A DNA stretch of 64,000 nt from Blautia sp. Marseille-P3087. GTDB taxonomy: Bacteria; Bacillota; Clostridia; Lachnospirales; Lachnospiraceae. Position 1 is the stretch's first letter. Each line of letters opens with the position of its first letter. Below are positions 18,096 to 27,410 of the stretch, one piece after another. The position numbers were made by a program, and so were the translations under genes. Location: the NCBI RefSeq assembly GCF_900120195.1, contig NZ_LT635539.1, positions 2,654,441-2,718,440 on the forward strand. Reading direction: 5' to 3'. A model generated the notes under the pieces. That model did no database searches. It was given only the letters and a program-made list of their open reading frames with translations, and was not told the origin of the DNA.

Positions 18096-20531
18096 ATGAA
18101 ATTCGGACATTTTGACGATAAAGCCAAAGAATATGTAATCACTACACCACATACTCCACAGCCATGGATCAATTATCTCGGAAGCAACGATTTCTTTTCA
18201 CTGATCTCAAACACCTGCGGCGGATATAGTTTCTATAAAGATGCGAAACTTTTACGTATTACGAGATATCGCTACAACAACATTCCGGTAGATTCCAACG
18301 GAAAATATTACTATATCAATGATGACGGGGTAATTTGGAATCCGGGCACGATGCCATCCGGTACAGAGACAGATACATATGAATGCCGTCACGGTCTGGG
18401 CTACAGCCGTTTCCATTCAACGAAAAATAATCTGGAAGCGGATCTGCTGGCATTTGTACCGGTAGATGCAGCGTGCGAGATCAACTGCCTGACTTTGAAA
18501 AACAATTCAGATGTCGAAAAAAACATCTCTTTATTTTCTTATGTAGAATTCTGTCTCTGGAATGCAGTTGATGACTCGACTAACTTCCAGCGAAATTTAA
18601 GTATTGGTGAAGTGGAAGTACACGGAAGTACAATTTATCATAAGACCGAATACAGAGAGCGCCGCCGTCATTACAGTTTCTTTACTGTAAATGCACCGGT
18701 TCAGAATTTTGATACCAGCAGGGATGAATTCCTTGGATCCGGTAACGGCAACGCATTCCCGGATGCAGTCCGTAAGAAAAAATGCAGCAACTCCATAGCA
18801 AGCGGATGGTATCCGATCGCAGCACATCAGATCGATCTGACACTTGCTCCTGGCGAAGAAAAAACATTTGTATTTATGCTGGGGTACTGTGAAAACCCTG
18901 CAGACAATAAATGGGAAGCGCCGAACGTCATCCGTAAGGCACCGGCAAAAGCGCTTATTGAAAGATTTGATACAGCAGAAAAAGCAATGGCAGCATTTGC
19001 GGAGCTGAAAACATACTGGGAGACACTGCTTGCACGTTTTGAAGTCACAAGTTCGAACGAACACGTTGACCGTATGGCAAATATATGGAACCAGTATCAG
19101 TGTATGGTAACATTCAATATGTCAAGATCTGCATCGTATTATGAATCCGGCACTGGACGAGGCATGGGATTCCGTGATTCATGTCAGGATCTTCTCGGAT
19201 TTGTACATCTGATTCCGGAACGCGCAAGGGAAAGAATTATTGATATTGCATCCACACAGTTCCCGGACGGAAGCGCATATCATCAGTATCAGCCATTGAC
19301 AAAGCAGGGTAATCTTGATGTCGGAAGCGGATTTAATGATGACCCGCTGTGGCTGATTGCGGCGGTTTCTGCATATCTGAAAGAGACCGGTGATTATGGT
19401 ATTCTTGATGAGCCGGTACCATTTGACTGTAAAAAAGGTTCTGAAGTACCGCTGTTTGAACATCTGAACAAATCGTTCCATTATACAGCAACACATCTCG
19501 GACCGCACAAACTTCCACTGATAGGAAGAGCTGACTGGAATGACTGCCTGAATCTGAACTGTTTCTCCAGTGAACCTGGTGAATCTTTCCAGACGACCGG
19601 ACCATCTGAAGGACCGGTGGCAGAATCTGTATTTATTGCAGCAATGTTTGTCAAATATGGTAAAGAATTTAAAGAAATCTGTCTGCGTACAGGACATAAA
19701 GATCTTGCAAAAGAAGCAGAAAGTGCAGTAGCGGATATGTATCAGGCGGTTCTGGATGCGGGATGGGACGGAGAATGGTTCCTTCGTGCATATGATTCAC
19801 AGTCTGCAAAAGTCGGATCAAAAGAATGTGAAGAAGGTAAGATTTATATTGAACCACAGGGATTCTGCGTTATGGCTGAAATCGGAAAAGAAGAAGGACT
19901 TGCTGAGAAAGCGCTGGATTCCGTACATAAATATCTGGAAACGAAATATGGTATCATGATACTCCAGCCGGCATATACCAGATATCATCTGGAACTTGGT
20001 GAAATTTCTTCTTATCCGCCGGGATACAAAGAAAATGCCGGAATCTTCTGCCATAACAATCCGTGGATTTCTATCGCAGAAGCTGTACTCGGAAGAGGAG
20101 ATCTTGCATTTGATGTTTACCGTAAGATCTGCCCGTCCTATATTGAAGAGATCAGTGATGTACATCGCACAGAACCATATATTTATTCACAGATGATAGC
20201 AGGTGCTGACGCAGCAAGATTCGGCGAGGCAAAGAACAGCTGGCTGACCGGAACGGCAGCCTGGACATTTGTTAACCTGTCACAGGCGCTTCTCGGAATC
20301 CAGCCGGAATATGATGGTCTTGTAGTGAATCCATGTCTGCCGAAAGCTTTTGGTGATCTGCAGATCAAACGCCGCTACAGAGATGCGGAATATTATATTG
20401 ATATCCGCAAACCGGACGGTGTGGAAAAAGGTGTTGAATGGATGGAAGTAGACGGCGAAAAAATTGCCGGAAACCAGATTCCTCTGATCCCCGGCAAGAA
20501 AGAATACCATGTAACGGTACAGATGGGTTAA
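18096..20531 (+). CDS. cellobiose phosphorylase (GH94)
   Basis: An 811-residue glycoside hydrolase family 94 phosphorylase, length and sequence close to clostridial cellobiose phosphorylases. It splits cellobiose with phosphate into glucose 1-phosphate and glucose in the cytosol. Residues 1-270 form the beta-sandwich, then come the linker and (alpha/alpha)6 barrel. Visible signatures are [32 protein letters not shown] near residue 345 and [15 protein letters not shown] near residue 480, where the Asp of DWND is the catalytic acid. The late HxTEPY and [14 protein letters not shown] segments are also present. There is no signal peptide, as expected. Cellodextrin phosphorylase is the main alternative but is usually longer. 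Confidence 0.93.
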   Translation: MKFGHFDDKAKEYVITTPHTPQPWINYLGSNDFFSLISNTCGGYSFYKDAKLLRITRYRYNNIPVDSNGKYYYINDDGVIWNPGTMPSGTETDTYECRHGLGYSRFHSTKNNLEADLLAFVPVDAACEINCLTLKNNSDVEKNISLFSYVEFCLWNAVDDSTNFQRNLSIGEVEVHGSTIYHKTEYRERRRHYSFFTVNAPVQNFDTSRDEFLGSGNGNAFPDAVRKKKCSNSIASGWYPIAAHQIDLTLAPGEEKTFVFMLGYCENPADNKWEAPNVIRKAPAKALIERFDTAEKAMAAFAELKTYWETLLARFEVTSSNEHVDRMANIWNQYQCMVTFNMSRSASYYESGTGRGMGFRDSCQDLLGFVHLIPERARERIIDIASTQFPDGSAYHQYQPLTKQGNLDVGSGFNDDPLWLIAAVSAYLKETGDYGILDEPVPFDCKKGSEVPLFEHLNKSFHYTATHLGPHKLPLIGRADWNDCLNLNCFSSEPGESFQTTGPSEGPVAESVFIAAMFVKYGKEFKEICLRTGHKDLAKEAESAVADMYQAVLDAGWDGEWFLRAYDSQSAKVGSKECEEGKIYIEPQGFCVMAEIGKEEGLAEKALDSVHKYLETKYGIMILQPAYTRYHLELGEISSYPPGYKENAGIFCHNNPWISIAEAVLGRGDLAFDVYRKICPSYIEEISDVHRTEPYIYSQMIAGADAARFGEAKNSWLTGTAAWTFVNLSQALLGIQPEYDGLVVNPCLPKAFGDLQIKRRYRDAEYYIDIRKPDGVEKGVEWMEVDGEKIAGNQIPLIPGKKEYHVTVQMG

Positions 20532-21649
20532 TTATTTGTTCCCTGTGATGTGGTCATGGTGGAGGCGAGACCTTCCGGAAGGATGGTTCCTCCGCCGAGT
20601 ACCATATCGTCATCATAAAGGACAGCAGCCTGTCCCGGAGTAACGGCTCTCTGTGGCTCATCGAAGGTGATCTTTATCAGGTCTTCTCCGATCTGCTCCA
20701 CAGTTGCCGGCTGTTCCGGCTGACGGTAACGCGTTTTGACTTTACATTTGATCGGTGCATCGAGGTGATCCCATGGAATCAGGTTGATGTCGTTGATATA
20801 ACAATAATTACTCATCAGATCCTGTTTTCCGCCGAGGATAACCTCGTTGGAATCCAGTGATTTGCCACAGACATAGAGAGATTCCGGTGCGGAAATACCG
20901 AGACCGCGGCGCTGGCCGATCGTATAATGAATCTGGCCTTTATGTTTACCGAGAACTTTTCCCTCTTTATTTACAAAATCTCCCGGTTCGGATGACTGAC
21001 CGGTATACTGTTCAATAAATGAAGCATAATCTCCGTCCGGCACGAAGCAGATATCCTGGCTGTCCGGCTTATCAGCATTGATAAAGCCCTGCTCCTGTGC
21101 AATGTGGCGGATTTCTTTTTTTGTATAGCCGCCGAGTGGAAACAGAGTATGTGCAAGCTGATCCTGTGTCATGGCATAAAGAACGTAGCTCTGGTCTTTC
21201 GTCGGATCGAGTCCCTTTTTCAAAATGAAACGTCCGGTTTCCGGATCCTGCTCTCTGCGGGCATAATGACCGCTTGCGATGTACTCACATCCGAGTTCTC
21301 TTGCCTTATCAAGAAGTGCGGAAAATTTCAAAAAACGGTTACAGTCGATACATGGATTTGGTGTGCCTCCGTGAAGGTAGGTGTCTGCGAATTTGTCGAT
21401 AACACTGTGACGGAATTCATCGTGCATCGGGAAAACGTAGTAGAGCATGCCAAGTCGTGCAGCAACACTTTTTGCATCCTCGGTATCAGACGGTGTGCAG
21501 CAGGCACGATGCCCCGGGAAACTGCACTGTGGATTATCATAAAGCTTCAGAGTGGCACCGGCACAGTCATACCCGTTCTGAACCATCAGGTAGGCAGCTA
21601 CGCTGGAATCAACTCCGCCGCTCATGGCGATCATTGCTTTTTTCTGCAT
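20528..21649 (-). CDS. mnmA: tRNA-specific 2-thiouridylase MnmA
   Basis: A 373-residue enzyme that thiolates U34 of Lys, Glu and Gln tRNAs using ATP and sulfur relayed from a cysteine desulfurase. The PP-loop [12 protein letters not shown] lies at residues 9-20. The catalytic cysteines are in [15 protein letters not shown] near residue 100 and [12 protein letters not shown] near residue 200. The C-terminal beta-barrel contains [20 protein letters not shown]. Its stop overlaps the stop of the convergent phosphorylase gene by 4 bp, leaving no room for a terminator. Confidence 0.97.
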   Translation of the reverse strand: MQKKAMIAMSGGVDSSVAAYLMVQNGYDCAGATLKLYDNPQCSFPGHRACCTPSDTEDAKSVAARLGMLYYVFPMHDEFRHSVIDKFADTYLHGGTPNPCIDCNRFLKFSALLDKARELGCEYIASGHYARREQDPETGRFILKKGLDPTKDQSYVLYAMTQDQLAHTLFPLGGYTKKEIRHIAQEQGFINADKPDSQDICFVPDGDYASFIEQYTGQSSEPGDFVNKEGKVLGKHKGQIHYTIGQRRGLGISAPESLYVCGKSLDSNEVILGGKQDLMSNYCYINDINLIPWDHLDAPIKCKVKTRYRQPEQPATVEQIGEDLIKITFDEPQRAVTPGQAAVLYDDDMVLGGGTILPEGLASTMTTSQGTNN

Positions 21650-21732
21650 ATATTTTCTCCTGTTGTATATATGGTTTATATAGTTAGCTGCAAAATCTGC
21701 TTACAGGGGGAAATCCCCAGATAACCAGTATC

Positions 21733-21761
21733 ATGGTATCATCATAGAAAAACAGTGTCAA
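21733..21761 (-). promoter_or_regulatory. probable mnmA promoter
   Basis: On the minus strand TTGACA (21756-21761), a 17-nt spacer and TACCAT (21733-21738), about 85 bp upstream of mnmA. The -10 is only a partial match. Confidence 0.5.
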
Positions 21762-21802
21762 GCAAGGAAAACAGAGTGTAAATAAAAAAATGAAAAAATA
21801 TG

Positions 21803-21831
21803 TTGACAGACAGAAAGAAGAGTAGTATATT
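21803..21831 (+). promoter_or_regulatory. promoter of the methionine leader and metQNI
   Basis: TTGACA (21803-21808), a 17-nt spacer and TATATT (21826-21831). The expected start near 21838 gives a transcript beginning with the hairpin CCTATC/GATAGG (21835-21851), then the leader peptide and terminator. Confidence 0.85.
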
Positions 21832-21890
21832 AAACCTATCGGAAAGATAGGAAATAAAAACCGAGAGAAAACATTAAGGGAGGAAGAATC

Positions 21891-22043
21891 ATGTTTACAG
21901 AGAAATCAGTACAGAGAAATGTCATGTGTATGATGGATAAGGAAATGCGAATGGGTATGTACATGTGCATGTCTATGTCAAACTGTGCTTCAATGTATCG
22001 GAAACTTCCTGTGACATCAGAGGATCATGGCAGAGTGGTCTGA
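21891..22043 (+). CDS. Met-rich leader peptide (50 aa) upstream of metQNI
   Basis: A short frame with a strong SD (GGGAGG, 7 nt before the ATG). It encodes 50 residues, 11 of them Met. Nine of the 18 residues from 12 to 29 are Met (VMCMMDKEMRMGMYMCMSMS), with three Cys. It sits between a consensus promoter and a T-tailed terminator, ahead of the methionine transporter genes. This is the classic layout of ribosome-mediated attenuation: slow translation of the Met codons when charged Met-tRNA is scarce would favour an alternative fold and read-through into metQ. The peptide itself probably has no further role. The model is inferred; the frame, codon bias and hairpins are read directly. Confidence 0.82.
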   Translation: MFTEKSVQRNVMCMMDKEMRMGMYMCMSMSNCASMYRKLPVTSEDHGRVV

Positions 22044-22135
22044 GATGAGATGTCAAGAATGTGAATATAGATGTATCAACCAGATACAATGTAGATTACA
22101 TGAACAGGAAATTCTGAAGGAGTTCCTGTTTTTTC
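22006..22135 (+). terminator. attenuator: terminator with competing antiterminator arm
   Basis: Terminator: AACAGGAA (22103-22110) pairs with TTCCTGTT (22123-22130), then a T-run. The sequence TTCCTGT also occurs upstream at 22006-22012, inside the leader gene, and can take the same ACAGGAA strand, forming an antiterminator. Further upstream ATGTCA (21975-21980, including a Met codon) is complementary to TGACAT (22012-22017), overlapping the antiterminator arm. A ribosome stalled on the Met cluster would block this last hairpin and free the antiterminator arm. Confidence 0.75.
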
Positions 22136-22160
22136 TTTGTTCAAAATCAGGCAGATAACG

Positions 22161-22182
22161 TCAGGATAACAGGAAATCCTGA
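22161..22182 (+). other. second small hairpin in the metQ leader
   Basis: TCAGGAT (22161-22167) and ATCCTGA (22176-22182) form a 7-bp stem. Its loop again contains ACAGGAA, a third copy of the sequence used in the attenuator. No T-run follows. Confidence 0.45.
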
Positions 22183-22263
22183 ACTTACAACTGAATATGG
22201 AAAAAAAGTAATAAAACAAATCAAATAAAAAATAATGGATGAGAATAAGAGAGGGAAATAATT

Positions 22264-23172
22264 ATGAAAAACAGAAAATTTGTCACAGTATCACTTGCAG
22301 CAGCACTCGCAATCGGAACAATCACAGCAAACGGCGTACTGGTAAGTGCTGACGCAGAAAAAGGAACCATCAAAGTCGCAGCATCCGCAACACCACATGC
22401 AGAGATCCTTGAAGAAGCAAAACCAATCCTCGAAAAAGAAGGATGGGATCTGGAAGTTACCGTATTTGATGACTATGTACAGCCAAACCTCGTAGTAGAG
22501 AGCGGCGATTTCGATGCAAACTATTTCCAGCATATTCCGTATCTTGACAACTTCAATGAAGAGCAGGGAACACATCTTGTAAATGCTGGCGGAATCCATT
22601 ACGAGCCATTCGGAATCTATCCGGGAACAAAGAAAGCACTGGATGATCTGGAAGATGGCGATACCATTGCAGTTCCGAATGATACCACAAACGAAGCAAG
22701 AGCACTTCTTCTCCTTCAGGACAACGGAGTGATCGCTCTGAAAGACGGAGCCGGACTGGAAGCAACCGTAAAAGACATCGAAGAAAATCCGAAAAACATC
22801 CAGATCGAGGAGCTGGAAGCTGCACAGGTTTCCCGTGTAAAAGATGAAGTTGCATTTGTTGTACTGAACGGAAACTATGCACTGCAGGCAGGATATTCCG
22901 TATCCAAAGATTCCATTGCACATGAGACATCTGATTCTGAAGCAGCAAAAACATATGTAAACATCATTGCAGTAAAAGAAGGTAACGAAGACAACGAAGC
23001 AGTCAAAGCTCTGGTAGATGTACTGAAATCTGACGAGATCAAAGATTACATTAATGAGACATATGACGGAGCAGTTGTACCTTTTGAAGAATCTGCAGAT
23101 TCTGACAAAGCAGAGGCAGTGGATGCTACAGCAGATGCAGAAGAAGATACTGCAGCAGAGGATGCAGAATAA
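22264..23172 (+). CDS. metQ: methionine ABC transporter substrate-binding protein MetQ
   Basis: A 302-residue NlpA/MetQ-family protein that captures methionine outside the cell. The signal peptide is residues about 1-30. Family features are ATPHAEILEEAKPILEKEGWDLEV, FDANYFQHIPYLDNFN and a NDTTNEARALLLLQDNG segment. Two features are unusual: no lipobox Cys follows the signal (the region reads NGVLVSADAEKG), and a very acidic C-terminal tail of about 28 residues (rich in D, A, E) extends beyond the usual end. It is the first gene of metQNI, under the leader-peptide attenuator. Confidence 0.93.
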   Translation: MKNRKFVTVSLAAALAIGTITANGVLVSADAEKGTIKVAASATPHAEILEEAKPILEKEGWDLEVTVFDDYVQPNLVVESGDFDANYFQHIPYLDNFNEEQGTHLVNAGGIHYEPFGIYPGTKKALDDLEDGDTIAVPNDTTNEARALLLLQDNGVIALKDGAGLEATVKDIEENPKNIQIEELEAAQVSRVKDEVAFVVLNGNYALQAGYSVSKDSIAHETSDSEAAKTYVNIIAVKEGNEDNEAVKALVDVLKSDEIKDYINETYDGAVVPFEESADSDKAEAVDATADAEEDTAAEDAE

Positions 23173-23209
23173 ATAAAATTGTAACACAGGGACGGGAGGA
23201 AACAGGCGA

Positions 23210-24220
23210 ATGGAACCGATGATACAAGTCGAAAACCTTTGTAAAAGTTTTTCCACAAAAAGCGGAACCGTAGAGGCTGCCAGAAACATCAGTTTTTCCA
23301 TTGAAAAAGGAGAGATCTTCGGCATAATCGGTCTCTCCGGTGCAGGTAAAAGTACACTGGTGCGATGTCTGAACCTGCTGGAAAGACCGACTTCAGGAAG
23401 TGTTTGGGTAAACGGTAAGAATCTTACGGAGCTTTCCGAAAGGAAGCTTCGTAAGGAACGACAGAATATCGGAATGATTTTTCAGCATTTCAATCTTCTG
23501 ATGCAGAGAACAGCGCTTGACAATGTATGTTTTCCGATGGAAATTGTCGGAATCAGTAAAAAGGAAGCACGTAAAAAAGCTCTGGAGTACCTGAAGATCG
23601 TAGGACTTGAGGAAAAAGCCCTTTCTTATCCGTCTCAGCTTTCAGGTGGACAGAAACAGCGCGTGGCGATTGCCCGTGTGCTTGCAAGTGATCCGGAAAT
23701 CCTGCTTTGTGATGAGGCAACAAGTGCATTAGATCCCCAGACGACGAAATCCATCCTTGAGCTGATCAGGAAAATAAATAAAGAGTATGGAATCACAGTT
23801 GTTGTGATCACACACGAAATGAGTGTTGTACAGGAAATCTGTAACCGCGTGGCAGTACTGGAACGAGGAGTTCTGGTGGAATCCGGAACAGTTGAAGAAC
23901 TTTTCCGAAGCCCGAAGACAGAAGCGGCACGGAGACTGGTATTCAGCGGACGTGCACAGATTCAGAAAATGAACGGCAAGCGTCTGGTACGTGTAACGTT
24001 TAAAGACAGGTCATCTTTTGAACCGGTGATTGCAAATCTGGTTCTGACTTATCGCACGCCGGTCAATATCCTGTATGCAGATACTAAGAATATTGGCGGA
24101 TCCGCAGAGGGCGAAATGATTCTGCAGCTTCCCGAGATCGAGGAAACAGCAGAAAAAATGATCGAATATCTGCGGGAAACAAATATGGGAGTAGAGGAGT
24201 TGAGTTCTGATGTGGGATAA
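23210..24220 (+). CDS. metN: methionine ABC transporter ATP-binding protein MetN
   Basis: A 336-residue ATPase of the MetNI importer. Walker A GLSGAGKST near residue 43, signature LSGGQKQR near residue 144, Walker B ILLCDEATSALD, and a C-terminal regulatory NIL domain (residues about 255-336) that in homologues binds methionine and inhibits transport. SD GGGAGG precedes the ATG. It overlaps metI by 11 nt. Confidence 0.96.
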   Translation: MEPMIQVENLCKSFSTKSGTVEAARNISFSIEKGEIFGIIGLSGAGKSTLVRCLNLLERPTSGSVWVNGKNLTELSERKLRKERQNIGMIFQHFNLLMQRTALDNVCFPMEIVGISKKEARKKALEYLKIVGLEEKALSYPSQLSGGQKQRVAIARVLASDPEILLCDEATSALDPQTTKSILELIRKINKEYGITVVVITHEMSVVQEICNRVAVLERGVLVESGTVEELFRSPKTEAARRLVFSGRAQIQKMNGKRLVRVTFKDRSSFEPVIANLVLTYRTPVNILYADTKNIGGSAEGEMILQLPEIEETAEKMIEYLRETNMGVEELSSDVG

Positions 24221-24872
24221 TGCAACAATTACAATGCTTCTGGAAGGAACCAGAGATACTTTATATATGACACTTGTGTCCACTTTTTTCGGATACGTAC
24301 TTGGCCTGCCGCTGGGAATCCTCCTCGCAGTGACAGACAAAGAAGGTATCCATCCGAATTCAGCTGTTTATAAAGTTTTGGATGTGATCGTGAATATTCT
24401 CAGAAGTATTCCGTTCCTGATTCTCCTCATTCTCGTCATTCCGCTTACGAGACTGCTGGTGGGCAAGACATATGGATCTACAGCAACGATCGTACCACTT
24501 GTAATCGCTGCCGCACCGTTTATCGCACGTATGGTAGAATCCTCACTCAAGGAAGTTGATCCGGGTGTGGTTGAGGCAGCCGTCAGCATGGGCGCCGGAA
24601 CACGGACGATCATCTGGAAAGTACTTCTTGCAGAATCCAGAACTTCCCTTCTGGTAGGTGTGACGATCGCAGTGGGAACGATCCTGGGATATTCTGCAAT
24701 GGCAGGAACTGTCGGTGGCGGCGGACTGGGTGATATCGCGATCCGTTATGGATATTACCGTTACCAGACAGACATCATGATCGTGACGATTGTTATTCTG
24801 GTAGTTCTCGTACAGATTCTTCAGGGACTGGGTATGATGCTTTCAAGAAAGCTTGATAAAAGAAAAGCGTAA
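24210..24872 (+). CDS. metI: methionine ABC transporter permease MetI
   Basis: A 220-residue permease with five membrane segments. The ATPase-contact loop reads VEAAVSMGAGTRTIIWKVLLAESR near residue 120. Length and overlap with metN match the family. It completes the MetNIQ importer; inverted repeats TCTTAAAGG/CCTTTAAGA (24950-24973) and AAGAGTT/AACTCTT (24999-25017) downstream may end the transcript. Confidence 0.96.
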   Translation: MWDNATITMLLEGTRDTLYMTLVSTFFGYVLGLPLGILLAVTDKEGIHPNSAVYKVLDVIVNILRSIPFLILLILVIPLTRLLVGKTYGSTATIVPLVIAAAPFIARMVESSLKEVDPGVVEAAVSMGAGTRTIIWKVLLAESRTSLLVGVTIAVGTILGYSAMAGTVGGGGLGDIAIRYGYYRYQTDIMIVTIVILVVLVQILQGLGMMLSRKLDKRKA

Positions 24873-25055
24873 TGATTATTTTAGAAATTTTATACTTTTA
24901 TTAGAAAAAGGACAAAAATTTCTCACATTTATATTGTAAGATGTACTTGTCTTAAAGGAACAGCCCTTTAAGATCTCCGGTAACACTTCAAATGCCGGAA
25001 GAGTTGCCGGAACTCTTTCCTTTCCCTAAAAATAAAACAGAACACGAAAACTCAA

Positions 25056-25317
25056 CAGCCGCCACCTGACAAGAAACGTCGGGAGGGCGGCTGCTTTCGT
25101 TATACCAGATGTGAAATGACTCCCACCTCTGTAGGTGGCGAGCAACAAATCAGTATCAGTGGTGGGAGTCAATTCCCTATCTGATATAGCCTCCGGCAGG
25201 ATTGCAGAGATGCGCAGAAGAAGTATGTCATGCATTGCATGACGCGCATCTCGCAACAAGAATGCCGAGGCATTCTTGAACAAAGTATGCGAGAGAAGCT
25301 GCCAGTGGCAGGTTCTC
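25056..25317. repeat. array of intergenic hairpins
   Basis: About 260 bp between metI and the leftward ATPase gene contain consecutive perfect or near-perfect inverted repeats: CAGCCGCC/GGCGGCTG (25056-25093), GACTCCCACC/GGTGGGAGTC (25118-25170), and GAGATGCGC/GCGCATCTC (25207-25252) enclosing GTCATGCA/TGCATGAC. These are followed by CAAGAATGCC/GGCATTCTTG (25257-25278) and GAGAA-CTGCCA/TGGCAG-TTCTC (25293-25317). No gene is present. The third structure has the same design as one at 36559-36602. It could be a non-autonomous IS200/IS605-type remnant or a family of structured intergenic repeats. Confidence 0.7.
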
Positions 25318-25374
25318 TGTATGTCTGTATAGTCTCTATATTATAGTGGGTTTGCAGCGCGACATGATATCACT

Positions 25375-27087
25375 TTATCCGCGGTAGCGGTTAAAACAGG
25401 AATAGATTTCCTGGATTCTCGGAACTGCATACCCACATGGAAGGGAAGAACCGTCTGCAAATGCGGCAAGTCCCTTCTTTTGTAATTCTTTGGACAGCAG
25501 CTGAACGATTTCAGAGACAGTACGCTGTCCGTCGACCAGATTTTCCAGAGCATATTTCAGTATCAGACCGAGAGCAGCTGTCTGCTCAGTATCTACGATC
25601 TGTTCGATGCAGCGCAGATCAACGTTCTCGTGTCCGAGAAGAAATCCATCTTTTCCATGTACTTTTATTTTCAGGCGTTCCGGTTTGTCGGTTCCACGTC
25701 CATGGCTGCGAATACAGGGCGATTTTTTGGACAGTATCCGATGACTCTGGGGCATGAAAAATGCAGGTGCTTTTTCTTTGGTCAGAGGATATTTTTCACA
25801 AAGCGCACGGACTTTTGTGGAAATGTCCACAGGATGATAAGAATCCATCTGGATAACCGTATCGGCAATGTGGAAAAATGCACCGGAGCTTCCAGCTACC
25901 AGAATCGTGGAAATCCCGGCTTTTTTATAGAGATCTTTTGAGCGTTCCAGAAACGGGGTGATCGGTTCTTTTTCACGGGAGATGACTTCCTGCATGAAGG
26001 TGTCCCGCACCATAAAATTGGTCGCGGAGGTATCTTCATCCAGCAGGAAAACTTTGCTTCCGGATTCGATTCCCTCCACAATACCTGCGGCCTGTGAGGT
26101 ACTTCCACTGGCATCTTCCGTAGAAAAACAACGAGTGTCTTTTTTGTTTGGAAGATCATTAATAAAAAGTGAAATATCTACATTGCGGATAAATCGTCCG
26201 TCCTCGGAGCGAAGCTTTAAAGCGCTGGCATCCGTGATGACATACTCTCGTCCGTCACCGGCAATGTGATTGTATACACCGAGTTCCAGCGCATTCAGAA
26301 GCGTGGATTTACCGTGATAACCGCCGCCAACGATCAGGGTGATTCCGGCGGGAATGCCCATACCGTAGATTGTTCCTTCATGTGGAAGTTTCATGGATAC
26401 ACGAAGAGATTGCGGTGACATAAATGGGACAGAATCCTTAAGAGGGCGGGAAGAAATACCGCTTTCTCTCGGAAGGACAGAGTGATCCGCCACAAAAGCA
26501 ACAAGATTCTTTTCTTTTAGCTGTGTGCGAATCGAATCCTGATCTTCGGCAAGAAAGATTGCCTGTTCCAGTTTGGCGCGGTCGGTGTTTTTATAGAAAA
26601 ATGCTTTCTCGATACAGGCCGGGAGAAAATCAAAGAGGATTTTTTCCAGTTCCGTGGCATTAATGGTACGTCCGTTTGCCGGGAATCCAATAAAAAAACG
26701 TGCGGTGATTTCTTTGTCCGTAATTTCGCAGGCAGAACGTGAAAGCACTTCCTGCCCGCAGTGGCTGACGGAGATGAGGCCGCTTTTACCCGAGCCTTTT
26801 GCACGGAAAGTGTAGTGATTGACCTGAGTTTCGAACTGGCGGGTCAGATAATCTGCAAGTGTCACACGCGTAAGCGTATCTTTATAATAAGCGGCTGGAA
26901 AGCCTGCGGTTTTGTGACTGAGACGGATACGGATATGTGAAGGTGATGCAAAAGGATCCCCCTGTACATGGTCAATATGAAGAATGAAATCCCTGAACTG
27001 ATAGCTGCCTTTCAGGGATTTGTACGCAGGATAACTTCTGCGGTGGATCGCCTGAAGCTGTGTTTTTAAATCAGATGCGTTCTGCAT
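25375..27087 (-). CDS. predicted ATPase of the ABC class (COG3044-like)
   Basis: A 570-residue protein of the ABC-class P-loop ATPase family seen in Firmicutes without transporter partners. Walker A GGGYHGKSTLLNAL near residue 275 and Walker B VFLLDEDTSATNFMVRD near residue 365. An N-terminal domain of about 240 residues precedes the nucleotide-binding core. ATG 27087 is chosen because AAAGGAG lies about 8 nt upstream; an in-frame extension to 27141 has none. No membrane segments. The cellular role is unknown; it is not part of an operon here. Confidence 0.88.
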   Translation of the reverse strand: MQNASDLKTQLQAIHRRSYPAYKSLKGSYQFRDFILHIDHVQGDPFASPSHIRIRLSHKTAGFPAAYYKDTLTRVTLADYLTRQFETQVNHYTFRAKGSGKSGLISVSHCGQEVLSRSACEITDKEITARFFIGFPANGRTINATELEKILFDFLPACIEKAFFYKNTDRAKLEQAIFLAEDQDSIRTQLKEKNLVAFVADHSVLPRESGISSRPLKDSVPFMSPQSLRVSMKLPHEGTIYGMGIPAGITLIVGGGYHGKSTLLNALELGVYNHIAGDGREYVITDASALKLRSEDGRFIRNVDISLFINDLPNKKDTRCFSTEDASGSTSQAAGIVEGIESGSKVFLLDEDTSATNFMVRDTFMQEVISREKEPITPFLERSKDLYKKAGISTILVAGSSGAFFHIADTVIQMDSYHPVDISTKVRALCEKYPLTKEKAPAFFMPQSHRILSKKSPCIRSHGRGTDKPERLKIKVHGKDGFLLGHENVDLRCIEQIVDTEQTAALGLILKYALENLVDGQRTVSEIVQLLSKELQKKGLAAFADGSSLPCGYAVPRIQEIYSCFNRYRG

Positions 27088-27170
27088 GAAAAGACTCCTT
27101 TTATGAAAAATTTGTGATATATTTACAGATTTAAAGTACATTTAAAGTTTGACTGTAACTATAAAAATAA

Positions 27171-27208
27171 CGTAATTGTTCAGTACCTTCTACCTGCTGA
27201 ACAGTTAC
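27171..27208. repeat. palindromic repeat GTAAYTGTTCAG / CTGAACAGTTAC
   Basis: CGTAATTGTTCAG (27171-27183) and CTGAACAGTTAC (27197-27208) form a 12-bp stem with one wobble pair. Matching end sequences, including the flanks ATAACGTAA and TTACAAAATAACT, bound 54598-54743, so this is a short member of a repeat family. It lies between two divergent genes. Confidence 0.65.
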
Positions 27209-27410
27209 AAAATAACTTAAATTATTATAATTCTCAAATACGAAAAAAGGCAAGCAGTTTGGGGCATAATAAGAAACATAAATTATAATAAAGGCTGTTG
27301 AATTTCTTATGTCTTTATTAAGAATCTGAAAGCATGTAGAAATACGTAAAATATTGGGGTATAATGTTGGAAGAATTTTGAGAATCAAACGAAAGGTGGT
27401 TTTGTATATT

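Noticed and set aside
21841..22260. SAM riboswitch or Met T-box upstream of metQ
   Set aside because: No S-box core, SMK-like fold or T-box sequence could be recognised; the Met-rich frame plus terminator explains the layout better. A covariance search would decide.
22291..23325. 344-codon, Cys-rich frame on the minus strand
   Set aside because: It is the reverse reading of metQ and the start of metN, which have clear family motifs and ribosome binding sites.
25118..25170. Rho-independent terminator for metI
   Set aside because: The GACTCCCACC hairpin is strong but lacks a T-run and is one of five hairpins in an array, so a plain terminator does not explain it.
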